A stretch of 28,751 nt of DNA, from contig WELB01000136.1 in the NCBI GenBank assembly GCA_009602725.1, positions 73,086 through 101,836 of the forward strand, written 5' to 3'. The stretch comes from Spirogloea muscicola. Lineage: Eukaryota > Streptophyta > Zygnematophyceae > Spirogloeales > Spirogloeaceae. Within the stretch, counting starts at the first letter, position 1. Every line of letters begins with the position of its first letter. Positions 9,243 to 20,475 of the stretch are shown here, one piece after another. The notes under the pieces were generated by a model. The model was not told where the DNA came from. It saw only the letters and a program-made list of their open reading frames with translations, and made no database searches. A program made the position numbers and the translations under genes.

Positions 9243-12200
9243 CTACAACTCGTCTTTGTCTGTGGTCGTCTTCTTCTTCTTCTTCTTCTTCTTCTTCTTC
9301 TTCTTCTTCTTTGCTTTCTTCTCCTGCTCAGCTGCCGCTGCAGCCTCTGCCTCCTTCTGCCTGGCTTCTTCCTCCAGCTCCTTCTCAATCTGGTGAAAGG
9401 CCATTCTACATTACAATGTATCAGACTTGACTTGCTACTGTGCTTGTAGCTGCAGCACAACATGCTACTATTCTTATCACAAAGTATTAGAGAGACTGCT
9501 ATTATGGAATGTTGCATGTTGGTGCAATCAGACTTTGCAGCAATATAGTGATGCTTGACATAAGGAGCGAATGTTGATGTCATTGTTCTCTGTGAAGAGC
9601 ACAGGGGTTGAAGTGTGGTGATGGTACCTCCTGCAGACGCTGTGCTTTTGTTCCCAGTGTCACATCACCCTCTAGCTCTTCCCCCAATACGTCTTCTAAA
9701 CTAAACTCCTGCATCATGGTACTAGACTTTGCTGATGTCATTGTGCTGTCCACCATGATTGCTCTGCTTGTTCTATGGTCTTGTCATGCATCTCCAAGTC
9801 CTAGTCAACGCTGCCTAGCCCTCGGCTTACGACCAATATGAGGCTCAAGTGCATTGAGGCTGACACACGAAGTTTGCACCAGCCCAACGGTCTCCCGCAT
9901 ACATACCTCAATGACAGGCTCCTCAACTACAGGCTCAACAGTATCTTGGGTCTTGATTTCAAAGGTTGGAAGCACCTGCTCAAGACATGGACAGCATGTG
10001 CATGATATGCACCGGATGCTTTTCATGCACCATCCACGTATGCGTAGTAGACCATACCATATACAAGCATGTGTAATATGACGCAGGGCATCACACATTG
10101 TCAAGCTTTACCACCTTGTCTACTGTAAGCAATAATAACCATGCATGAGCAGATACTTATCCCACTCATTCTTCATAAGCACTCTTCCTAGCATTCTCAA
10201 ATGAGCAAATTGATGATCAGGGCAGCAAGGGTGGCAACCAGTTACCTGGAGAGGCAGGGTCTTGACTTTCCCGGAGAGAAGACCATCCAGCATACTATCA
10301 AGTGAGCTCGCTCTATATCCGTCTTGCAACTGAGCATACCGCATCTTCCTCGGGCTCAGCACCAACACTGTTGGGACCTGGGCTGCCACTACCCCCAGGG
10401 TCGACATGAAGGAAGCCCCATTGGGCATGTCAACCCAGGCAAACGAGAACTGGCCCCCAGGCGCCCACTTTGCAGCCACTTCCTTAAGGACCCCTAACAC
10501 GCTCGATCCATTTCCCTTGAAGGCGCCCAGTACACACAGTCTGTCCAGCAGGGAGACGAGTGTCAATAGAGTGGTGACCCAAATGGTTGTCTGCTGCCAC
10601 GAGGTTGCCTTACCATAGAGCTATGCTTGAAGCCTGTACAGTCAGTTGGGCGCAGACCAGCTCAAAAACATCATCAGCTACGTACTGGTCATCATTAAGG
10701 TTGTGCCCCACTGCCTATGATGTCCTTGGCTGTATATGTCAGCAGCACCTTGATGTATGCACTGCTACGAACTTGTGGCGACGCCTCACCTGCCAGTGTC
10801 TACACAGATCTCCTTGAAGGCATCATCTCCTGTTATCTCGCGAATATGGACTGCTTTGCCAGCAGCCAAACCCATTGCGCCCACCACCTGGACACACACA
10901 ACCACCAGGAGTTGCACTTACTAGGTCGATATACGCATAAGCCGTGTCCACCGAGCTCCACTAGGCTGAGATCACTTGCAAGCATTCATCATGTCAGCAG
11001 AGTAGTGATGGTGATGACTGTCCACAATTTCCTGACATGTATCTGTCAATGTTAGTGATCTCTACAAGCATTTGTCATCGATTTTTACTGCTGACAAGCA
11101 GTACCGTATTAAAGAAGAGGGAACGGCTCGCATAAGTGAGAGGACCCTGATAATGCTGGGTCTTGAAGTCCAGTTCATCAGAGCTGTCGGGGTTTGCCAT
11201 CAGGAGGACAAGCTCAGGAAACTTCTTGACTCCGAATTGTGTCACAAGCATCTTGTCATTAGCATTCACCTGCACATAGCAGCATGTGAAGTCCATGTTC
11301 TATGAAGGACCTGATTGTGAGTATTGGGAAGAAGGTGCAAGAAGTAAAATCCGAGCAAAGTGGAACTTTTCACCAGTAGCACACATGGCAGACGATGAAT
11401 AGCAGCTACATTGCCCAAAGCTCTTGCATACCATGCCAAAATCCAGCAAATCGTGGTAATTGCAAGACAGCGCCTTCAGCATACTTGGAGCCTCTGTCTT
11501 CTTTGTGAAAAGGAGGGCCTTGGGCTTCTGAACATCAGCCCCCGCAAATGCCTGAAGCGTACTAGCCCCCAGGTGAGCAATGAAACTTGAGGGCAGAGCT
11601 TCCATTGCTGCCTTGTGCAACTCCTTGGCCTCCAAAGCACCTCTGTAGATCTGTCATGAGAAACTTAGCTTGTCATCAAGAGATCTAATCAGGTCACTCG
11701 AAGTCTTGCAGGAATCTACGAAACACTTGACCATGAGCACTTGTTATGGAAGTGTTATGTGCTATGGCCTGTATGCTATGGTCTAAAGATCTGTATCTAT
11801 AGGCAATCAAGGCCTGTGTAAGGCCTTCAAAGTCAATGCTCCTGAGAAACTAGTGTACCTCTGGCTTCTCCTCCTGTTTACTGTCCGCGCCAAAGGGAAA
11901 TATTTGTATGCTGATGTTCGCTTGCTGCAGTTTTGGCACAGCTCCCCATTCCTCTGCGAGCTGTGCAGCAGCTGTATCATCCTCATACATAACCAGTTCA
12001 CCTACCTTGACCTGCCCCAAAATCGCCTGGGTGGCGCCTCGCCATCCCTGCAGTAAATCATCACTGGCCTCTGGATCCCAAATACGAAGCAAATTAGTTG
12101 TCTGCTAAGCAAACTCTTCATCTAATTTCCTCTTTCAGAGAGAAGCCAGGTAAAAGTCTCTGGCACTTTCAGAGACAACTTGAGAGGCGACACGCAAGAG

Positions 12201-15200
12201 ATGCAATCTTCAACAAGAGAGAAGGTCGATGTCTCTTACAAGTGGCACGGAGAATACATGTTGTACCTGAGGAGATCAGTGCAATAACCCAAAGGTCGTC
12301 CGAATTTAGCACCACATTGCTGAAGTTGGAGACAGCCAGCCGCACTGGAAGCCTGGCCCCGGCTTTCCCTTCGGGCTGCTCAGCGGGTCTCTCACGACTG
12401 CTCTGCTTGTCCTCTTCGTCATTCTGAAGATTCGCAGGCGTGGGCCCAGCATACATCTCCAGGAACAGGTATAGTTCGGGTGCTTTCATGCTGGTTGCCT
12501 CAAACTCCACCCTGGTCCCTTCTGCCTGGAGAAAGGCGCGTTACTTATAAGCACAGGACTCCTGTACTACATGAGCTCAGATTTGCACCTTCTTCAGTAC
12601 CTTATATTCATGTACTGGATTGATAAGCACTCTGTACTCTGGATCTTATTAGCAAGCACGTCTGACATCATGATTTTGGAGACAAAGCCCAGATCTGCAT
12701 AAACCAAGCACTAGCAGCCACTGTCCAATGGAATGCCTGCTCCAATAGATATTTGTCCTTGTCTTTGCTGCCATATGTAAGCCAACCGCTATCCTCCTGT
12801 TTGTCAAACAAATCCCTCTTGTGACTTTGCTCAAAACGATACCTTCTCAACATACATGGCTGGGAACTTTGTTGCCCCAAATTGGCTTACAAGCTCTGTA
12901 TTGCTGCTCCGAGCTTGAGCAAAATGCAGCCGCCTCCTGATGCCCCACCACGTCTTCCTCCATCACTATGAGATTTTTGACTCTGGATCCTCTGACCTTT
13001 CAGAATCATGGGCAACTTGAAAACGCAATGATGCCCAGATTTATAGCATGCACATATCTCGAGTTACTTGTGGCCCGCTGTATACCTGAAAAGCAGAGAC
13101 ATAGCCTTGTACAGGGGGGACACATTATCCTTTTTGGAAAAAAGCAAGACCTGCAAGTGCAAGCCTGGTAAGGTAAGTCCAAAGATTTGTACGACAGCAT
13201 TGGAGACGATCTATGCCTCCAAGAAAAAGTATCATGTCACAGCAGTTGATACAGCGTGACTTCCATACCATGGACTACAAAACTCAAAGACAAAGCTCAA
13301 CGATGCATCCCATACAAAGCACGACAATTTACAAGTCATGTAAGAACCTTGGCAAGGTCAGTCTGTGACAAAAATCTCTCAGCAGATCCATCCTCACTGG
13401 AGATGTTGGCAACATATTGGGCTGGCAGCAGGCCTGTGCAGTCCACACAGCAGAGACGCTGAGAAAGCAATTCAGCTGTGAAGACAAGACAGGCTGCAGT
13501 TGGATGGGAGCAACTGAATCAGCACCTGTGGCAAGGTCGGCCACTTCCTTCACATTGAAGGGCCCATCAGGCTTGTACACAGCTGAATGCTGGAAAACCA
13601 GGCCAGACAGGTGCAAATCAGTCTGAAGCTAACTGCTTACTGCCTTTGGCCAATGCAAGACCAAGCGCTCTTCATCAGAAAGGGCTCGTGCAAGGGGCAG
13701 ACTGCTTCAACACACACAACAGTTGAATTTGCTCCTCACAAAAGTTGCAGTCACCTTATAGAGTTCGCCTGTGTAGGGATTCTTTGTCTTTTCCCATGAA
13801 TATGCCTGTGACATTCAATTCCTTCAAGTAAGTTGTGCACAGACTCACTTGAGGCCTGTCACTCGAGTTCAAATGGCACAGGCAAGGAGCTGAGGAGCAC
13901 TTGATAACACCTATGCTATTGCTGCTATTCATTCACTGATCGACATAGGTGCTGCTCAACCCAGTGGCCTCCACATTGAAAAGGCAGGGGTAGTAGGGAC
14001 AAGCTTCGGCAGCAGGTGCTCACATGAAGGGCAGGTAAGGTCTGGCCACAGATAGAGCCAGCGGATTTGCCAGCAGAGCAACTCCACATTAGTTTGGGTT
14101 GTCCCCATGTCTAGCAAGTCATTGACTACTTGGAACTGTGCAGCGCATTTCACTAACTAATGACAGTGGGGATGTTCTGACTATGATTGTGAAGCTCTCA
14201 TGGCCCTATCACAGAGCCATTGCTCCTGGGTCTCAAGCGTTGCAACTACGATCAACTATTTCTACGGTGTGGACCATTACCACAATGCCGGCGCGGCTGC
14301 ACAACTCCTTCTCACTCTTGCAGTCTACAACTCCTGCCTGCCATATGGAAGTGCCTGGCAGGCGGTATTGGAAAGAAGCTCTGAAGGCAAGCTAGAAGAT
14401 GCAATGAATCAAGCTCTGTACAATAGAACCTATGCTTATAATGCTCATGAGCTTTCACTAACTTGTAAGATATCAAGCCCTGGCAGGTGCAAACAAAACC
14501 AGACCATGCGGGCTTGCCACCGGAGCTCCAGGGTGCACTTCACTAAATGCTCACCTTCACGATGCCCTCAAGCTTCTTGGCGACGCGAGTATAGTCCGGA
14601 ACGACCTGCATTGCCAAGCGGAGCTTCAGAATACATGCTGCAAGCTTCTGTGGGCCTCACACATTGCACAGTGCTTCTGTGCTAAGGTGTCACACGCACT
14701 TTGCCGCTAAGACCTCCCTCTGCTGCAGTGCAGCCATGGTGAGCTGCAGCAAGTGGTGGCAGGGGCTCACGGCTGCACACGGCTCGCAGTTCTCTTGAAT
14801 GAAGAGCATCTGCAGCTCAGGAGAGCACAGCACAGTCAGGCCTTGCTTGTCGCTGCTTTTGTCACAGCTTTATCGAAGTTCTAAATCTGCAGCTTGACCG
14901 AGCATGATCTTGGCAGCCGCATCGCTCAAGGCGTTGCCACAAGAAAGTTGGCTGGCAGCGTTGGCTCGCACCAAGTAGACCTGGAAGCCGTCCTCGACCT
15001 CCGTCTTAAAATCGGTAGCATTCAGCGCAAACACAGGGCTGCGATCACAGCGCGATCAGCCTGTGCTCAGAGCGCAGCAGCTGCAGGAGCAAGCATTGCA
15101 GCCGGAGGCGCATCCCAGGACTGTGGCGCGGTCGAGACGGTGCTCACAACTGGCCGATCTGCTCCAGCGCCGCGGTGGCGTGCAGGGCCGCGGCCGCCGC

Positions 15201-15239
15201 CAGGGCCATAGCGAGGAGGCGCGCGAGCGGCGGCGCCAT
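9243..15239 (-). CDS. PDIA6/P5-like protein disulfide isomerase, multi-thioredoxin, KDEL tail, 19 exons, 727 aa
   Basis: Soluble ER-lumen thiol oxidoreductase/chaperone of the P5 type. Minus-strand exons: 15239-15148, 15038-14972, 14809-14771, 14605-14555, 14337-14281, 14003-13961, 13582-13526, 13421-13348, 13150-13086, 12936-12843, 12525-12267, 12070-11859, 11650-11432, 11269-11105, 10887-10790, 10540-10246, 9975-9907, 9708-9628, 9389-9243. They sum to 2184 nt. The start ATG has a good context (gcggccATGG) and opens an Ala/Leu signal peptide (residues 1 to about 24). Thioredoxin domain 1 (31-135) has C61-E-P-C64 and a VPT cis-proline near 105. A b-like domain begins VLLFSKKDN (161). The second a-like domain has S299-E-A-S302 in place of CxxC. 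A second b-like domain begins KPKALLFTKK (412). The P5-type C-terminal domain (about 510-650) includes RLCVLGAFK and RKMRYAQLQDGY, followed by an acidic stretch, 14 Lys (706-719) and TTTDKDEL. It is much longer than animal PDIA6 (about 440 aa) because of an extra a-b pair. Confidence 0.9.
9270..9311 (-). repeat. (CTT)14 microsatellite coding poly-Lys in the PDI C-terminus
   Basis: Fourteen perfect CTT triplets on the plus strand read as AAG on the coding strand and give 14 consecutive lysines. They are followed by three Thr, Asp and the terminal KDEL of the PDI-like protein. The run lies in the last exon. An AAAGCA interruption (Lys-Ala) sits immediately upstream in the protein. Confidence 0.95.
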
Positions 15240-15252
15240 GGCCGCCGCGGCN
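15148..15252 (-). other. Exon 1 of the PDI gene and GC-rich 5' flank with an ambiguous base
   Basis: The first 30 codons of the PDI-like gene are extremely GC-rich (gcg/gcc runs). The 5' flank has a single N at 15252 inside a ggcg/gccg run. The start at 15239 is chosen because it opens a typical signal peptide, has a favourable context, and its donor phase (gtgagc after 15148) joins exon 2 in frame. Confidence 0.7.
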
Positions 15253-16755
15253 CGGCGGCGCCTGCGGCGCGGCGCGGCGCGGCTGGCCAGCTGCAGTAGA
15301 GAGTACGGCTGCTGTAGTATAGTCGTTTATATATATTACGAATATATTACTTTCACAGCAGCCAGTTGCTGAGGTGGCGACACGGAAGTATGGTACATGA
15401 GCAGCCAATTTGGTTGCAGCCCTCCGCGGCTGTTATGGCAGTCGCTCTTGCAACCCAGTGACTGTTAGTTCAGACTGCAGGTTCACGGGTGAGTGAAGGC
15501 CCTCAGTCCCATCACTGTCTTAGTTGCATGACTGAGGAGCTGCATGACACAGACTTCCCGCTCTTCTCGTTCTTCTGCCTCGCCCATGGAGGAATCTTCA
15601 TGTGCTTGAAACAGACGAAGGCCAAATGGCCAAGTACAAGGGCAAGCACATCCGAAGACGTACATCACCTACAGCAGAATGACCCGCTCAGTAACCACGG
15701 GTCAATACATAAAGGTCGCTAATCGATGCCTGAGTATCAGATGTCAGAGGGCCGCTCTTCTCGATCCAAGGGAGGTCCTGCATCTGATCACAGGGTCGCT
15801 CTGGAATTCACCACCAGATGGCCTTGTCTCACTCAGAACCTCAAGACTTCTGGGGCCTTGCCACTGCTCATCCCTATCTTTGAAGATGACGATTTGCTCA
15901 CTGACAGTTCAGGTGTAGTACTCCACAAGCTGGTCATTATTCTTTCCACTTATCAATGCTGAAGCTATGCGAAGCATAAACATGCTGGCTGCAAAGTGCT
16001 CAACATTGATGGCTCTGCCTCTCCTAGTAAGTACTTTGTTCCTCAGCCACGTTGTGCTGTCAAAAACAAGGGGCAGTGGAAGGCTAGGCTGGATTAATAC
16101 TGTACTTCCACATTTTGCACCTTACGAAGTGTCACATTCTTGAAGTTGCTATGTGCAACTGACTTAACCACTTCTTGCCCTGTAAAGCCTGCACTTGTTG
16201 TACACATAATCCGCTGGAGCTGGGAAGGGAAGGCCCAGAAGGGCATCCAGATAGCAGGTCAAGAAGGCCCTAAGCGAGCTTCTGAAAATGTTGAAGTCAA
16301 CTGTATTGGCCACCGAGTTCGTCTGGTGGTTGGCCATCCACAGGTAGTTGCTCAGCCCTCATCTTCAAGCAGCAGGCAGCTTGGAAAGGCCAGCTAGCTA
16401 GCGCTCGACGCGCAGCAGAGTCACAGCAGCTTTGGTCCTCCTTGTATTTCAAAGGAAGCAGCGGACAAGCTTGCTCGAGCAGCAGTGATGGTGACTTCCA
16501 AGTCAAATCTATCCCTGCAGCGCAATTTTTCTTTTAATACACCCTAGGCCTCCCTGTGAAATTCAGCAATATATGACCCTGGCACAGGTGCACACGTGCC
16601 AAGAGGTCAACTTCGATGCAGCAAGGGCTTATTAGTATTATCATTAGCAGCATAACGTGTCACAAATAAACTCTTGTGATCAAAGGTCTACTGTCAAGAG
16701 TAAGCGGGTGGGAATTAAGAGAGCACCCACATTGGTGGCCTGCAAGAGCAAGTTG
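15240..16755. other. Intergenic between the PDI 5' end and the aminotransferase 3' end
   Basis: This region should hold the PDI promoter and the aminotransferase 3' UTR. No exon is supported. An AT-rich patch lies at 15320-15355. Segment 15597-15632 (cttgaaacagacgaaggcca core) is the reverse counterpart of 7343-7380, so at least one dispersed repeat piece is present. Confidence 0.5.
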
Positions 16756-19700
16756 TCATGCACAAGCGGCGTGCCGAGCACAGAATTGCTCCATACGCTG
16801 CCAGGCCTCCTCTAAGAAGTCTATGGGAACGGCGAAGAAGAGCCTAAGAAAATTTGGCATCTTAAATGCCTCCCCTGCCAGTGAGTAATATTAAGTGTCA
16901 GCAAACGGAGTCTGATGATACCGTATAAATTGAGATTGACATTCATGTAGAACCATGAAAAGTAAGGGGTAGGATTACATGTTAGTGCTTGGCACATAAC
17001 ATTATTTAAGGGCGGCATCTGCACCTGGCACAACTGCAACGGCCTCCTCCTTCAGAAGTGCAGCAGCAAATTGGATGTCGTTGTTGATGTCCTTATAGGC
17101 GCCTGGCGTCATCTTTACCTGCGCGTAACACAATCACAGGCTTCAATTGCAAACCAGTGCAAGGCAGGATGAAGAGGAGAGCACAGGCTATGATGACCTG
17201 AGGACAGTCACCAAAGGCAGCTACTTCTGCCAGTTCCGCATGCATGGAGCTTCAATGGATCCGAACAGACCATCAGGAACATGCCCCCCTGGGGCTGGCT
17301 CGTGATCTGAAGGCCATGCACCCGCTTCACATGCTCATAGCAAACAGACGCAGCTGTTTGCAGCTCCTTCATGATAGATGGCAGGTAATCACTTGGCGTC
17401 TTTGGCATGAACTCAGCTACGGCTGCCTGCAGCAGGAGGAGCAGAATAGGTGCACAGAAGCTGTTCTCATTCTGCCCAACAAGGAACACTTCTCTTAGTG
17501 AAGCAAGCTTAGTGCGGACTTTTGTAGGCCTTTACGGCTCTGGTGAATGAGGTGCTATTTTGGAAGCACCATGACAAATACTGATTTAAACATATATCAG
17601 CCTACATGAGAGCTTTATTGATAGTTATAGGCAATGCCACAACAGATAAATGTACATAATACTTGCTTGTAAGCCTGTCCACTCAGCTTTGCTAAGCTTG
17701 CAATGAGCATGCAGCGGTGCAATGCGAAGCAGGCACCTGATTTGCGGTGCAAGTGCCCTCCTTGATTTGGGCAACCTTTGCAATTGCCTCCACAACCTGA
17801 GGACAACATCTGTCATCCATGCTGAGCATTGCTGTGTACAATGCTGGAATATCTGATTATGGGGTTCGCTTGAAGGTAACGCTGACGCCCACTTCTGCAG
17901 CTTGCAAAGCCCGTGGTAGACGAGGACTGCATGTGACAACAGCACACCTGCCCATCTTTCAACACGTGGTAAGGGCTCATAGACGAGGACTGCACGTGAC
18001 AGCGGCACACCTGCCCGTCTCTCAAGATGTGATGAGGGTCGTGAATGACCAGCCAGCCAAGCCGGCAGCCTGGAACCAGCCACCGCTTGGAGATGCTGCC
18101 CACTGTAAGAACAGGCACCCGCTGTGAGACAGCTGCCATGGGCGTGAAGACGTTCTGGTCAAAAGTCATGTCGTAGTAGACCTCATCTGCAATGATTGGC
18201 ACCTTGACAGCCTCCGCCACAGCACATATCTGCAATTCAAATGCCCTTCTCAGCCATGACAGAGTTCCGCATTGACCCATAGCGTCTATAGCAGTCTTGT
18301 GGAGTGGAGCCTTACACAGGTCCTTAAATCATGGTATAGTGCTGTGGTGTATTGAAGGCCCTGCTGAAAGAACGTTTGTTTACTGCATACAACACTCAAT
18401 GCAGAGGACTTCAAAGTAAGAGGACAGCGTCTCCAACCTCTTCAAGATGGCGCCGCTGGAATACTGAGCCACAAGGGTTCCCTGGATTGCACATCATGAT
18501 GGCCACAGTGTTCTCGTCTACCAGAGTGGCCAGCTGTTTGCAGTCAACTTCCCAGTCCTGGTCGGGAAGGAGGTCATAGTACCTAGGTTCTATGCCGAAG
18601 AAACTGCAAAGGCACATATACCCAGGGTAGCCTGGGCGTGGCAGCAGAATATTGCTCCTGCCTGCGTTGGTCATAGCTGACATACAGAGCTGCACAGATG
18701 CAGAAGTGCTGTGTCAGCTGTCTAATGAGCTTCTGTTAGTTAGCTTCTGAACCTCTGCATGCAAGTCCACTAAAAGAGTAGGTATATGCTGCAATAGCAG
18801 TCGAAAGCTACGGACGCAGGCCAGTACTCACGTGCAAGGCACCTGTTGTGCCTGCGGTAGTGTAGATGTCAGCAGGGGAGACTTTGTAGGGTAGCCTCTC
18901 TGAAAGAAATGCTGCAACAGCTCTGAAGGACAGGCAAGGACACAATAACGACATTGATTCAGGGCAGAGTGCTAAGAAGACCTTCGTTGTGCACTGAAAG
19001 CCAAGTGCTCCGAGATTGATGAGTTGAGGAACATTCAGCACAAGCCTTACTGCATGCTTAACTGGTGGGTGTACAAAATGGGTGAGCCGATAAAGAGCTT
19101 CAGGATATAAACCTACATTCGGCACTCCAGTAGGCCCTGTGAGTGGGTGTATCCATTAAAATTGCAGCTCTCGGTGGCTTTGGCAATCGCGCTGGTCACA
19201 ACGTCGGCCGTCTGAAGGTGGCCATACATTGTGGGGTCGCCCTGGGCAAGGGAGATGAGCGACTTCTTGTTGGAAGGGTCCAGCCTCAGATCGTCCGTGA
19301 TAATGCGGATGGGATTCACAGTGGCCAAGGCCAGCTCTGACGGGCAGACATGCCATCCCTCCTGCAAACCGTGTGGCTGCGGCCTCCGTAAGAACCCAGC
19401 AGCCTCTGTGAACACTCAGCAAATTATGACTTGAATTGTAAAAGCTGCAGCCTGTAGGTCATTGCCCGCTACTTGTGATTCCAGTAGCGCAACGAGGACC
19501 TCAGGCAAGTGCTGCCCAGCTGCCTGCCCTACTGTTTGTAGGCACTTGACAAATCTGGTACGTTTGTGAAATCCTATTTGATCTTGAGTAGATGTATTAG
19601 ACAGTTTCTCGAACCTGATTGCAAAGATGGCGTCGCACTTGGAGGCCAGCCTTCTATGATTGATGAGGTGAGTTACCTTCTGGACGTTATCAAAGTGAGC

Positions 19701-19847
19701 GCCGTTGGTTGCGGAGGCAATCTCCGCAGGCCGAGACTCCGGCCCGAGCACGGGGTCCACGGTCGGTCGCTCGGCCGGCACAGCCTTGTGCAGGCGGCTG
19801 GACGCGAAGCTGCTGGCCAGCGCCGTCACGTCCGGCCCGGGCGCCAT
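16756..19847 (-). CDS. TAT: Tyrosine aminotransferase family, class I PLP aminotransferase, 9 exons, 468 aa
   Basis: PLP enzyme that by family transfers the amino group of tyrosine (or related aromatic amino acids) to 2-oxoglutarate. Minus-strand exons are 19847-19677, 19361-19117, 18922-18832, 18689-18438, 18229-18011, 17796-17737, 17426-17271, 17118-17025 and 16874-16756, totalling 1407 nt. Landmarks: NPIRIITDDL, LAQGDPTMYGHL, SCNFNGYTHSQG, ADIYTTAGTTGALH, NILLPRPGYPGY, then MMCNPGNPCGSVF (PLP-contacting Asn), IADEVYYDM (Asp about 268), VGSISKRWLVPG with the Schiff-base Lys at 301, RLGWLVIHD, QPQGGMFLM and NFLRLFFAVP (carboxylate-binding Arg). The N-terminal 50 residues are not conserved and no clear targeting peptide is seen. 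The donor after 17271 is gtctgt, weaker than the others, but phase and homology (GGMFLM joined to VKMTPGAYKDI) support it. Exon 5 has a duplicated donor region (17918-18043). A different aromatic or nicotianamine-type substrate is possible. Confidence 0.9.
17918..18043 (-). repeat. Two-copy 63-bp tandem duplication across an exon-intron boundary
   Basis: Copy A is 17918-17980 and copy B is 17981-18043, roughly three quarters identical. On the coding strand each copy reads through a ...DGQ|GTGTGC splice donor: HHILRDGQ in copy B (donor after 18011) and YHVLKDGQ in copy A (donor after 17948). The reading frame stays open between the two donors, which are exactly 63 nt apart. Family alignment favours use of the copy B donor. 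Confidence 0.9.
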
Positions 19848-20475
19848 GAGCTGCAGCTCCGGACGAGGGGCCGCGTCAGAACGTCAGCGGCAGCCCTGGC
19901 ATGACGCCGGGGCTGAGGCGGCTTGCTGCGACGTAACGGCAAGCATGCAGTCGTCTCGATGACAGGCTCAGTTGCCTGATTGTGGCATCCGGCCCTGCCA
20001 ATCAGTGCGCGCGGACTCACCCCTCCGTGCGGCGACGGCGACGGCGGCGGTGGCGGCGGGTCAGCAGAGCGGCGGCAGCGGCAGCAAGCGGCAGCAGCGG
20101 CGGAGAAGCGGCAGCGGGCGCAGTGGCGGAACAGCAACAGCAGCGCGTCGTTGCACTTGTGGCTTCAGCACAATTCAGCGCCGCGACCGGCACCGGCGCC
20201 ACTGGAGACTCGCCTCTCGGCTGCGAGCACGCGTCGGCAGCGGCGACGGCGGCGGCGGCGACAGCGGCGGCGGCGACTGGGGAGCGACCGGACTAGGAGG
20301 GCCCGAAGGTATTGAGAATTGCAAGGGCTGCCCGCCCTCCAGTGTCTTGGTGTCTCATGACCCCGGCCCGACCCAAACAAGCACGGCTGCTGATATTAAA
20401 AGAGCGGCTGTGAAAACCGGCCAGATGCATATAGGTGTTCTTGACGGAGCCACAGGCCTGGCAGCCAGGGCGCTC
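19848..20475. repeat. GC-rich low-complexity region upstream of the aminotransferase gene
   Basis: The region is dense in CGG/CAG/GCG triplets, for example 20030-20130 and 20240-20285. All six frames stay open in places for compositional reasons and yield Arg-, Ala-, Gly- or Pro-rich strings. No family is recognised. It probably contains the aminotransferase promoter and 5' UTR. I do not call a gene in it. Confidence 0.6.

Noticed and set aside
9270-9311. CTT run as a non-coding microsatellite with a Leu-rich plus-strand frame
   Set aside because: The minus-strand reading continues in frame into KDEL and stop and joins upstream PDI exons in phase, so the coding strand is minus.
12649-12880. 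Extra PDI exon carrying the minus-strand frame around SHKRDLFDKQEDSGW
   Set aside because: Exon 10 joins exon 11 in phase without it (FPAMYVEK followed by AEGTRVEFEA), and adding it would break the thioredoxin-fold spacing.
12843-13421. Alternative frame VRMDLLRDFCHRLTLPR for the exon before VLLFSKK
   Set aside because: Its donor phase does not join the next exon in frame. The frame starting at acceptor 13421 (QYVANISSEDG...TDLAK) does, and it also completes the preceding exon's split codon.
14200-14685. Plus-strand open frame of 161 codons
   Set aside because: It overlaps minus-strand exons 4 and 5 of the PDI gene, which have thioredoxin homology and exact splice phase. The plus frame matches no family.
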